A DNA stretch of 64,000 bases from positions 124,001-188,000 of the forward strand of contig DAOPQC010000005.1 of the NCBI GenBank assembly GCA_035358815.1, read 5' to 3'. Source of the stretch: Thermoanaerobaculales bacterium (GTDB lineage Bacteria; Acidobacteriota; Thermoanaerobaculia; Thermoanaerobaculales; Sulfomarinibacteraceae). How positions within the stretch are numbered: the stretch's first letter is position 1; every line of letters starts with the position of its first letter. Shown one piece after another: positions 26,777 to 33,944 of this stretch. Position numbers and translations under genes: made by a program. The notes beneath the pieces were generated by a model. It was not told where the DNA came from. It was given only the letters and a program-made list of their open reading frames with translations, and did not search any database.

Positions 26777-26782
26777 ATGATA
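26777..26782 (-). promoter_or_regulatory. -10 box TATCAT for cstA
   Basis: The minus strand reads AGTATCATGCG, about 80 nt upstream of the cstA ATG, in a gap with no gene. It shares the GTATCATG string seen before hemA and the RND adaptor. Confidence 0.4.
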
Positions 26783-26930
26783 CTGCGGACGCGCGTCCCG
26801 TCACACCCGCGGCCCGGGGGGCGCGACCGCCGCACCGGCTCCGGCGCCGCTGCGCCCGGGTCTCGGATCGCGCGACAGGGCCGCGTCACGGGCGCTCCGC
26901 CTCGGCCGCACGGGACGACGAGCTGCAGGA

Positions 26931-29150
26931 TCAGCCGGCGGCCCCGGCGCGCGAGGCCTGCAGCCGCTCGGCGAGCAGCGAGTAGCGGCCGCGAACGGTC
27001 GCGTTGCGCACCGCCCGGCCGAGAGCGCGGCGCGAGCCCACGATCACCACCAGCCGGCGGCCGCGGGTGACGGCGGTGTAGATCAGGTTGCGCTGCAGCA
27101 TGATGTGGTGCTGGTGGTGGAGGACGATGACGACCGCCGGGTACTCCGAGCCCTGCGACTTGTGGATGGTGCAGGCGTAGGCCGGGACCAGGTCGTCGAG
27201 CCCATCGGCGTCGATGACCACCGGCCGACCGTCGAAGCTGACGGTGAGCTCGGGCGCGTCCTCGTCGACGGCGATCACCCGGCCGATGTCGCCGTTGAAG
27301 ATGTCGAGCTCGTAGTTGTTGCGGACCTGCATCAGCTTGTCGCCGACGCGAAACGAGCGGCCGCCGACCGCAAGCTCCGGTCCGGGGGGCGTCAGCAGCT
27401 GCCGCAGCCGCTGGTTGAGGTTGGCGACCCCGAGCTCGCCGCGATGCATCGGCGACAGCACCTGCACGTCGCGGACCGGGTCGAGGCCGAACCGCTCGGG
27501 GATGCGGCGGGCCGCGAAGTCGATCGCCAGGGCCGCCGCCTCGCCCGGCTCGTCGCGGTCGACGAAGTAGAAGTCGCTGGCGGCGTCCCGGTTGCCGAAG
27601 AAAGGCATGTCGCCGGAGTTGATGCGGTGGGCGTTGACCACGATCAGGCTCTGCTCGGCCTGGCGGAAGATCTCGGTCAGCCGGGTGACGCGGATGCGCC
27701 CGCTGGCGATGAGATCGGCGAGCACGTTGCCCGGGCCGACGGACGGCAGCTGGTCCGCGTCGCCAACCATGGCGACCCGGCAGCCCGCAGGCACCGCCGC
27801 CAGCAGCTGCTGGGCGAGCTCGATGTCGAGCATCGAGACCTCGTCGACGACGATCAGGTCGGCGTCGAGCGGGTTGGCGCGGTTGCGCCCGAAGGTCGCG
27901 GTCCGCGGGTTGAACTCGAGCAGTCGGTGGATGGTGCTCGCGTCGGCGCCGGTCGCCTCCTGCAGCCGCTTCGCGGCGCGGCCGGTCGGCGCCGCCAGCA
28001 GCACCCGGCGCTGGCGGGCGCTGAGGATGTCGATGACGCCCCGGATCAGGGTCGTCTTGCCGGTGCCCGGGCCGCCGGTGATCACCGACACCGGCTCGAT
28101 CAGGGCGGCCGCCAAGGCCTCGAGCTGGCGGTCGGCGAGCCGCAGCGAGCGGTGGGCCTGGAAGGAGCCCATTGCCTGACGAACGTCGAACTCGGGAGCC
28201 GGTGCGCCGGCGTCGAGGAGGGCGGAGAGCGCCGCGGCGACCCCCGCCTCCGCCTGCTCGAGCCTGCGCAGGTAGATCGCCGCGTCGCCGCCGGCGCTGG
28301 CCCGCTCGGTGACGGCGCCGCGCTGGACGAGCGCCGCGAGCGCGGCGTCGAGCCCGCCGGCGGGGACCTCGAGCAGCGCCTGGGCGCGGGCCAGCGCCTC
28401 GTCGCGGGGAAGGAAGACGTGGCCGTCGGAGGTCGCCTCCTGGAGCGCGTGAATCAGCCCTGCCTCGAGGCGTTGGGGCGCGTCGGCCGGGAGGCCGAGG
28501 CGGCGGGCGACGGCGTCGGCGGTGCGGAAGCCGACGCCGAAGATGTCCTCGGCGAGCCGGTAGGGGTTGGAGCGAACCAGCTCGAGAGCGCCGGCGCCGT
28601 AGCGGGCGTGAGCCTTGGCCGCCACCCCCGGCGGCACGCCGTGCCCGGTGAGGAACACCATCAGCTGCTGGATTCCCCGCTGAGCGGTCCATGACTCGGT
28701 GACGCGGCGCAGGGTCTTGCGGCCGATCCCGGGGACCTCGAGCAGCCGCTTGGGCTCGCGCTCGATGACCTCCAGAGCCTCGATGCCGAAGGTATCCACG
28801 ATCCGGCCCGCGATCTTGGGGCCGATGCCGCGCACCCGCCCACTGCCGAGGAAGCGGCGGATCCCGTCCTGAGTTGACGGCAGGAGCGCCACCCATGTCG
28901 CGACCTCGAGCTGCTCGCCGAAACTGGGATGCACGACCCACCGGCCGGTCAGGCGGAGGCGATCGCCAGGCAGCACTCCGAGCAGGCTGCCGACCGCCGT
29001 GAGCTGCGCGCCCCGGTCGCCGCGGCAGCGCACCACGCACCAGCCGGTGTCCTGGTTGGAGTACAGCGTCCGCACCACCACCGCTTCGACCGAGATCTCG
29101 GCGCTGCCCGGGGCGGTCAGCGTCAGGGAGCCGTCCTCGGAGGTTGGCAC
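26931..29150 (-). CDS. recD2: RecD2-type 5'-3' DNA helicase
   Basis: 739-residue SF1B helicase of the RecD2 class, which works without RecB/C. An N-terminal OB-like region (about 20-90) is followed by helix-hairpin-helix repeats (RVRGIGPKIAGRIVDTFG; VPGIGRKTLRRV), then the motor: Walker A GGPGTGKTTLI (K365), LIVVDEVSMLDI, MVGDADQLPSVGPGNVL, EIFRQAEQSLIV, and the C-terminal ACTIHKSQGSEYPAVV and LIYTAVTRGRRLVV motifs. No recB or recC lies nearby. The GTG start at 29150 is supported by a TAAGAT -10 only 6 nt upstream (leaderless). Confidence 0.95.
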   Translation of the reverse strand: MPTSEDGSLTLTAPGSAEISVEAVVVRTLYSNQDTGWCVVRCRGDRGAQLTAVGSLLGVLPGDRLRLTGRWVVHPSFGEQLEVATWVALLPSTQDGIRRFLGSGRVRGIGPKIAGRIVDTFGIEALEVIEREPKRLLEVPGIGRKTLRRVTESWTAQRGIQQLMVFLTGHGVPPGVAAKAHARYGAGALELVRSNPYRLAEDIFGVGFRTADAVARRLGLPADAPQRLEAGLIHALQEATSDGHVFLPRDEALARAQALLEVPAGGLDAALAALVQRGAVTERASAGGDAAIYLRRLEQAEAGVAAALSALLDAGAPAPEFDVRQAMGSFQAHRSLRLADRQLEALAAALIEPVSVITGGPGTGKTTLIRGVIDILSARQRRVLLAAPTGRAAKRLQEATGADASTIHRLLEFNPRTATFGRNRANPLDADLIVVDEVSMLDIELAQQLLAAVPAGCRVAMVGDADQLPSVGPGNVLADLIASGRIRVTRLTEIFRQAEQSLIVVNAHRINSGDMPFFGNRDAASDFYFVDRDEPGEAAALAIDFAARRIPERFGLDPVRDVQVLSPMHRGELGVANLNQRLRQLLTPPGPELAVGGRSFRVGDKLMQVRNNYELDIFNGDIGRVIAVDEDAPELTVSFDGRPVVIDADGLDDLVPAYACTIHKSQGSEYPAVVIVLHHQHHIMLQRNLIYTAVTRGRRLVVIVGSRRALGRAVRNATVRGRYSLLAERLQASRAGAAG

Positions 29151-29156
29151 TGCAGC

Positions 29157-29162
29157 ATCTTA
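29157..29162 (-). promoter_or_regulatory. -10 box TAAGAT, leaderless start of recD2
   Basis: TAAGAT on the minus strand is followed by GCTGCA and the GTG at 29150. The 6-nt gap predicts transcription beginning on the start codon. Confidence 0.45.
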
Positions 29163-29347
29163 GACGAAACGGCCACCGCTTGGCGCTCGTGCTTGGCCGG
29201 CTCGTCCCCGGCAGCGGCGGGGCACAGCGGCTTCGGGCGGCCGCTGCAAGGCCGGCTCCTCCGGTGGCGCACGGCGCGTCTCTCGGTGCGCGTGGGTCAG
29301 AGGCCGGGCACCACGATCATCAGCGCCGCGTGCGGCGGCCCGTGCCC

Positions 29348-30949
29348 CTAGAGCGGTTTCGCGGGGAAACGGCTGCACGCGTACTCGGCGAGCGCGGTGA
29401 TCGTCAGCGACGGGTTGGCGCCGAGGTTGGCGCCGACCACGCTGCCGTCCATGACGTAGAGCCCGGGATGGCCGAAGGCCTGAAAATCGAGGTCGATCAC
29501 TCCCTCGTCCGGCGAGCCGGCGATCGCGCAGCCGCCCAGGATGTGGGCGGTCGTTGACTGGTCGAGGATCACCTCGTTGAGGGTGGACTGAGGCACCCCG
29601 TCGAGCTCGACGCCGAGCTCGCGGGCGACCTCGTTGGCGATCGGGATGTAGGAGGGGATGCGATGCTGGCCGCGCGGCGGCAGCGATGCCAGGCTACGAC
29701 GCAGGGGCCATGGCAGCCGGCGCTTCCTGACCAGCCGGGTGTAGTTGTCGTTGTCCTGCATGACCAGCAGGACCAGCGAGTGCTCGGCCTTACCCCACGG
29801 CTTGTGGACGAACAGACTCCGCAGGGGGTGGCGGGCCAGGTTGCCGAGCCAGCGCAGCTGGCGCGGCACCGCCGAGCCGCCGTCGGTGAGGGCGGTGCCC
29901 AGCAGCAGCATGACGTCGGAGCCCTTGGGGAAACGGACCATCTCCATCCGGGTCCGGTCATCGACGTGGGCCTCTCCCTGGATCGCGGTGCCCTCCCAAA
30001 GGGTGTCCTTGGAGCGTGAGGTGATGCCGAGCAGGGCCTCGGAGTTGGTGCGCACCACGTTGCCGACCTGGTCGGAGAGGTGGGGGAGGGCGCCGGCGCG
30101 CTTGCAGTCGAGGAGCAGGGGCACGCTGCCGAGGACGCCGGCGGAGAGCACGACCCGGCGCGCGCGCAGGGCGCCCCGCTCGCCCGCCACCAGCCGGGTC
30201 GAGCGGCGCCAGGACAGCAGGTAGCCGCCTCCGACGAGGGGATGGACGAGCTCGACCTCGGTCTCCGGCACGATCCTGGCGCCGAGCCGCTCGGCGAGGT
30301 GGAGGTAGTTCCGGTCGAGGGTGTTCTTGGCGCCGACCCGGCAGCCGACCATGCAGGCGCCGCAGAAGGTGCAACCGGTGCGGCGGGGGCCCGCGCCGCC
30401 GAAGTACGGGTCGTCGACCTCGACGTCGGGCTCGCCGAAGAAGATCCCGACGCTGGTCGGACGGAAGGTGCCTCCGAAGCCCTTGCGGTCGGCGACGCGG
30501 TGGAGCGCCTCGTCACCCTCGCCGAGCCGCGGGCTCGGCACGGAGCCGAGCATTCGCCTCGCCGTGGCGTAGTGCGCCGGCATTACCCGCCGCCAGTCCT
30601 CGAGCTCCCGCCAGCGCGGGTCGTCCCACAGCGAGTCGTGGGGCTCGAGGTGGCTGTTCGCGTAGCCCATGCTGCCGCCGCCGACGCCCACGAAGTGCAT
30701 GACGAGGGCGTCGCGGAAGAGCCGCAGGCCCCAGATGCCATGGCAGCCCAGGCGTGGCGCCCAGAACGACTTCCGGAGGTTCCAGTTGGTGGTCGGGAAG
30801 TCGGCCGGCGCCCAGCGGCGTCCCTTCTCGAGAACCATGACGCGGTAGCCCTTCTCGGACAGGCGCAGGGCCGCGACCGAGCCGCCGAAGCCGGATCCGA
30901 TGATGGCGACGTCAGTGTCGAAGTCGGTGACGACGGAGGCTATTGTCAT
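29348..30949 (-). CDS. GMC-type FAD oxidoreductase (cholesterol-oxidase-like)
   Basis: 533 residues with an N-terminal FAD site (DVAIIGSGFGGSVAALRLSEKGYRVMVLEKGRRW, about residues 13-46), FVGVGGGSMGYANSHLEP for the flavin, and a C-terminal TAHILGGCAIAGSPDEGVIDL...VMDGSVVGANLGANPSLTITALAEYA, the GMC/ChoD ending. In the middle, CTFCGACMVGCRVGAKNTLDRNYL is a four-cysteine motif shared with a bacterial subgroup. Substrate unknown (an alcohol or sterol is a family guess). No Tat or Sec signal. The ATG at 30949 follows GGAGAT and a TACACT -10; transcription diverges from the thioredoxin-fold gene. Confidence 0.87.
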   Translation of the reverse strand: MTIASVVTDFDTDVAIIGSGFGGSVAALRLSEKGYRVMVLEKGRRWAPADFPTTNWNLRKSFWAPRLGCHGIWGLRLFRDALVMHFVGVGGGSMGYANSHLEPHDSLWDDPRWRELEDWRRVMPAHYATARRMLGSVPSPRLGEGDEALHRVADRKGFGGTFRPTSVGIFFGEPDVEVDDPYFGGAGPRRTGCTFCGACMVGCRVGAKNTLDRNYLHLAERLGARIVPETEVELVHPLVGGGYLLSWRRSTRLVAGERGALRARRVVLSAGVLGSVPLLLDCKRAGALPHLSDQVGNVVRTNSEALLGITSRSKDTLWEGTAIQGEAHVDDRTRMEMVRFPKGSDVMLLLGTALTDGGSAVPRQLRWLGNLARHPLRSLFVHKPWGKAEHSLVLLVMQDNDNYTRLVRKRRLPWPLRRSLASLPPRGQHRIPSYIPIANEVARELGVELDGVPQSTLNEVILDQSTTAHILGGCAIAGSPDEGVIDLDFQAFGHPGLYVMDGSVVGANLGANPSLTITALAEYACSRFPAKPL

Positions 30950-30965
30950 GGAGATCTCCGTCGCC

Positions 30966-30971
30966 AGTGTA
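30966..30971 (-). promoter_or_regulatory. -10 box TACACT for the GMC oxidoreductase
   Basis: TACACT on the minus strand lies 16 nt before the ATG at 30949, leaving a leader of about 10 nt that contains the GGAGAT ribosome site. Confidence 0.4.
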
Positions 30972-31009
30972 CCCGCTCGTGGCACCGGTCGACAAACCCT
31001 GGCTTCGGC

Positions 31010-31015
31010 TATACT
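31010..31015 (+). promoter_or_regulatory. -10 box TATACT, leaderless or near-leaderless start
   Basis: TATACT is 7 nt before a GTG at 31023 and 10 nt before the in-frame ATG at 31026. TCGACA at 30989-30994 is a possible -35 (15-bp spacing). No ribosome-binding site fits. Confidence 0.45.
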
Positions 31016-31025
31016 CCCCGGCGTG

Positions 31026-31484
31026 ATGCGCTGTCGTCGCAACACGGCGTGGGTGCTCGCGGCCGTCGTCGCGCTCGCGACGGGCGGGCCGTGCGGTGCC
31101 GCGGAGCTGACCCTGGCCGACCCGGCCGGCATCGCCGTCCGCTGGTCGGACTGGGTCGAGGCCAATGGGCCGGCGGCCGTGCTCGTCTGGGCGTCGTGGG
31201 CCCCAGGGGGCGAGGCCGTCGTCGCCGGCCTGGCTGATCTCGCCGAGGCGGCGCGGGCCCGCGGGCTGACGCTGGTGGTGGTCGACGTCCAGGAGGAGGC
31301 CGCCGCGGCGGCCGCGGTGCTGGTCGGACAGGCGGTGCCGTGGCTGCACGATCGCCATGGCGCCATCCTCAAGAGCTACCGCCTGACCCAGCTGCCGACC
31401 CTGGTGGTCGTGGATCGGGCTGGAAGGGCGCTCGGGACGCTCGACGCCGATCCCGAGGCGCTGCGAGGCTGGGCGCCGCGATGA
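31026..31484 (+). CDS. Exported thioredoxin-fold protein lacking the CxxC site
   Basis: 152 residues with a signal peptide (MRCRRNTAWVLAAVVALATGG...) and a TlpA/ResA-like fold: VLVWASWAPGGEAVVAGLADLAEAARARGLTLVVVDV, then LPTLVVVDRAGRALG. Where redox-active relatives read W-C-x-x-C, this one reads WAPGG, so it cannot be a thiol oxidoreductase. It may be a binding or scaffold protein. The GTG at 31023 could be the true start if the mRNA is leaderless. The stop overlaps the M23 peptidase start as ATGA, so the two are cotranscribed. Confidence 0.75.
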   Translation: MRCRRNTAWVLAAVVALATGGPCGAAELTLADPAGIAVRWSDWVEANGPAAVLVWASWAPGGEAVVAGLADLAEAARARGLTLVVVDVQEEAAAAAAVLVGQAVPWLHDRHGAILKSYRLTQLPTLVVVDRAGRALGTLDADPEALRGWAPR

Positions 31485-32752
31485 TGCTGGCTTGGTCGCG
31501 GCGGTGGCAGGGGGGGCGGGGCCGATCGGCGGTGCGAGCGCTGGCGATCGGCGCCGGGCTGACGCTGTGCGCCGGCGGGTTCGGATGCAGCGAGGCCCGG
31601 ACGACGGCTGCGCCGCGCCCGACGCCGACCCCGTCTCCGGCGCGGCAGCTGGACGCCATCCTGACCCCGGTCCACGCCCGGGTGAAGTCCGGCGACACCA
31701 TCGAAAGCGTGGCGCGCCGCCTGTCGGGCGACGACTGGATTCGCTGGCGGGACGCGCTGCTGCGCCAGCTCGATCCGCGGCGCCTGAGCCCCGGGACCGC
31801 GTTCAACGGGGCCCGCGGCGCGGACGGCACGCTGCGGCGCCTCAGCGTGGTGCTCGACCAGCGCACCGAGCTGCGGCTCGAGCGCGCAGGGGACGCGATC
31901 GAGGTGACGCGAATCGAGCGCCCGGTCGACAGCGTCGTGCTTCGCCTCGAGGGCGAGGTGACGTCGTCGCTGTTCGGCGCGGTCGAGGCGGCGGGCGGGA
32001 ACCCGGAGCTGGCGGTGGTCCTCGCCGAGGTCTTCCAGTGGGACGTCGATTTCCTGCGCGACGTGCGCAAGGGCGACCGCTTCGTGGCGGTGGTGGAGCA
32101 GCGCAGCGTCGACGGCTCGTTCTACGAGTACGGCGCGCTCTACGCGGCGCGCTTCGTCAACGACGGCAAGGCCCTCGACGCGATCGCCTACCCGGACGAT
32201 GACGGCCGCATCGGCTACTACGACTGCGAGGGGAGGCCGCTGCGGAAGCAGTTTCTGCGCTCCCCGCTGGAGTTCAGCCGGATCACGTCGCGCTTCTCGC
32301 ACAGCCGCTTTCACCCGGTGCTCCACCGGCGGACGCCGCACTACGGGGTCGACTACGGGGCGCCGGTGGGAACGCCGGTCCGGGCGACCGCCGACGGCCG
32401 CGTGACGTTCAGCGGAAGCCGGGGCGGCGCGGGGAGAATGGTCACCGTGGCCCACGCCAACGGCTACGAGACCAACTACCTCCACCTCAGCCGCTTCGGG
32501 CCGGGAATCAGGCCCGGCGCGCGGATCGACCAGGGGCAGGTGGTCGGCTACGTCGGGTCCTCGGGGCTGTCGACCGGGCCGCACCTCGACTACCGGGTGC
32601 GCCAGAACGGCCAGTGGATCAACCCGCTGACCATCAGCTCGCCGCCGGCCAAGCCGCTCGGCGACGAGCGCCTGCGCCGCTTCCTGTCGCACGCACTCGC
32701 GGTGGTTCTCCTGCTCGACGGCAGCGAGCCCCCGGCCGGCGCGCAGTGCTAG
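31481..32752 (+). CDS. M23-family peptidoglycan peptidase (LytM-type)
   Basis: 423 residues. Basic N-terminus and hydrophobic segment (AIGAGLTLCAGGFGC) suggest export, perhaps as a lipoprotein although the lipobox is not canonical. A Pro/Thr linker is followed by a LysM/Csd3-like N-terminal region (HARVKSGDTIESVARRL; FQWDVDFLRDVRKGDRF) and a C-terminal M23 domain with HYGVDYGAPVGTPV (zinc ligands His and Asp) and GPHLDYRV. The usual HxH near the end reads HLD, so the last zinc ligand would be an Asp, or the enzyme is weakened. Tandem ATGs at 31481 and 31484. Confidence 0.88.
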   Translation: MMLAWSRRWQGGRGRSAVRALAIGAGLTLCAGGFGCSEARTTAAPRPTPTPSPARQLDAILTPVHARVKSGDTIESVARRLSGDDWIRWRDALLRQLDPRRLSPGTAFNGARGADGTLRRLSVVLDQRTELRLERAGDAIEVTRIERPVDSVVLRLEGEVTSSLFGAVEAAGGNPELAVVLAEVFQWDVDFLRDVRKGDRFVAVVEQRSVDGSFYEYGALYAARFVNDGKALDAIAYPDDDGRIGYYDCEGRPLRKQFLRSPLEFSRITSRFSHSRFHPVLHRRTPHYGVDYGAPVGTPVRATADGRVTFSGSRGGAGRMVTVAHANGYETNYLHLSRFGPGIRPGARIDQGQVVGYVGSSGLSTGPHLDYRVRQNGQWINPLTISSPPAKPLGDERLRRFLSHALAVVLLLDGSEPPAGAQC

Positions 32753-32833
32753 GAGTTCGTACCGCATTTGCCTTCCGAGCGGTCGTGGTGGACTGGACGT
32801 GCCGGGGGGACGGCCACTGCGGCACGAACTCCT
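32751..32833. repeat. 83-bp imperfect palindrome
   Basis: Left arm AGGAGTTCGTACCGCA (32751-32766) pairs with TGCGGCACGAACTCCT (32818-32833) at 15 of 16 positions, and pairing continues weakly inward for about 10 bp. The left arm overlaps the TAG stop of the M23 gene. It could be a small non-autonomous palindromic element, or a 3' hairpin for the mRNA. Confidence 0.55.
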
Positions 32834-32969
32834 CTTGGTAGTCGAGTCAGGTGCGCCGGGCAGACGAGTGGTGTGCTGGAGAAAGCGCGGTGTCTGTCGG
32901 TGCTCCATGCGGGCTCAGGCTCGGTCTGCAGTGAGGCATCCACCAGCTTGAGGAGGTTGCTGCACAGGC

Positions 32970-32984
32970 ATGCGCGCAGCGCAT
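32970..32984. repeat. Hairpin ATGCGC-GCA-GCGCAT, copy 1
   Basis: Perfect 6-bp stem with a GCA loop. The identical 15-mer occurs at 59324-59338, 26 kb away, also between genes. Confidence 0.5.
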
Positions 32985-33277
32985 TCCGAGCAGCGTGTGG
33001 GACGAGCGCCCCCACGCGTGGCAGGGGAGCACCGAGGAGAGTGGAGCCTTGGACACCGCCGTGGTCAGCGGTCGACTCCGCCGACCGGCACCCATCCGAC
33101 GCCGACAGGGCGGGGCTCGCCTTGCACCTTGGCGACGCTTCCACCGCCGCCGCAGCGCCGTCAACGGGGGATCGCCGGCTGCGTTGCCGGACGGCAGGTC
33201 GGAAGTGGGCGCGGATCCGGCTTCCGGCTTCGCTTGCGGCTACGCCGTGTCCAGTCCCCTCCGGCTCCGCCGTGACA

Positions 33278-33296
33278 AGAGCGGAAGCGGGCGCGG
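33278..33296. repeat. Dispersed repeat core, copy 1
   Basis: AGAGCGGAAGCGGGCGCGG matches the arms of the inverted repeat at 46055-46147. Similar cores are found at 52487 and 61101. Confidence 0.5.
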
Positions 33297-33327
33297 GCTT
33301 CGTCCCGCTTGACGCCGCAGAGACCGC

Positions 33328-33759
33328 CTACTCCGGGATGCGCAGCTTCTGGCCGGGCTTGATCAGGTCCGGGTTGTTGAGAATGTCGCGGTTGGCCTCG
33401 AAGATCTTCATGTACTTGTTGGCGCTGCCGTAGTACTTGAGGGCGATCTTGCTCAGGGTGTCGCCCGCGACCACCTCGTAGAACCTCTCCGCCGGCTTGG
33501 GGGCCGGGGGTGGGACCGGCGCCGGCGCCGGCTTGGGCGCGTCGACCCGGATCGCGTTGAGGGTGTTGTCGGTCTTCACCAGCTTGTCGAAGTTCTCCAT
33601 GACCTGCACGGTGATCTCACGGCTGGGCGCGTCGCCGGTCAAGGTCACGGTCTTGCCCTCGATCTTGGCGGACAGGTTGCGCACGCCGAGGCCCAGGCCG
33701 CTGATCTTGTCGAGCGCGTCTTTGACCTTCTCGTCGAACGACTTTCCGAACAGCCCCAT
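33328..33759 (-). CDS. BON-LysM protein (Kbp/YgaU-like)
   Basis: 143 residues with the two-domain plan of E. coli Kbp (YgaU, 149 residues): an N-terminal BON domain (about 12-72, KDALDKISGLGLGVRNLSAKIEGKTVTLTGDAPS), a Pro-rich hinge (APKPAPAPVPPPAPKP), and a C-terminal LysM domain (about 92-142, YEVVAGDTLSKIALKYYGSANKYMKIFEANRDIL...IKPGQKLRIP). E. coli Kbp is a cytoplasmic K+ sensor; like it, this protein has no signal peptide and starts MGLFGKSFDEKV. A TACCAT -10 candidate lies about 45 nt upstream. Confidence 0.88.
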   Translation of the reverse strand: MGLFGKSFDEKVKDALDKISGLGLGVRNLSAKIEGKTVTLTGDAPSREITVQVMENFDKLVKTDNTLNAIRVDAPKPAPAPVPPPAPKPAERFYEVVAGDTLSKIALKYYGSANKYMKIFEANRDILNNPDLIKPGQKLRIPE

Positions 33760-33865
33760 GGTGGATCCTCCCGATCGCTCCGGACTCGGTCATTCCGTGG
33801 CGGCATGGTACCGCATCCCCGGGTCGGCCGCCACCGGTCGGGCCGACGCGGTCGCCGGGTTTGCC

Positions 33866-33871
33866 TATACT
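33866..33871 (+). promoter_or_regulatory. -10 box TATACT for the HerA-like gene
   Basis: TATACT about 75 nt before the ATG at 33945. The ORF frame is open through it, which argues against any start upstream of the box. Confidence 0.4.
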
Positions 33872-33944
33872 TCGGCTGCGCGAGCGACGCGGCCGCGACC
33901 GCCCGCCGGCGGTAGCGAGGACCGGGTCGCGACGGAGGGCCACC

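Larger units (their letters stand above)
32753..33327. other. 575-bp gene-poor region with repeats
   Basis: Frames exist on both strands but none has a recognisable product, and the base composition lacks the codon-position GC pattern of neighbouring genes. It contains the 83-bp palindrome, the hairpin ATGCGCGCAGCGCAT at 32970-32984 (also found near 59324), and the repeat-family core AGAGCGGAAG at 33278-33287. The region separates the M23 gene from the convergent BON-LysM gene. Confidence 0.55.

Noticed and set aside
31130..31484. ResA/TlpA thiol-disulfide oxidoreductase for the thioredoxin-fold gene
   Set aside because: The active-site cysteines are missing (WAPGG), so a redox name would be misleading.
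32834..33144. Small ORFs on both strands in the 32.8-33.3 kb gap
   Set aside because: No ribosome site, no family similarity and low-complexity composition; better explained as repeat-rich non-coding DNA.
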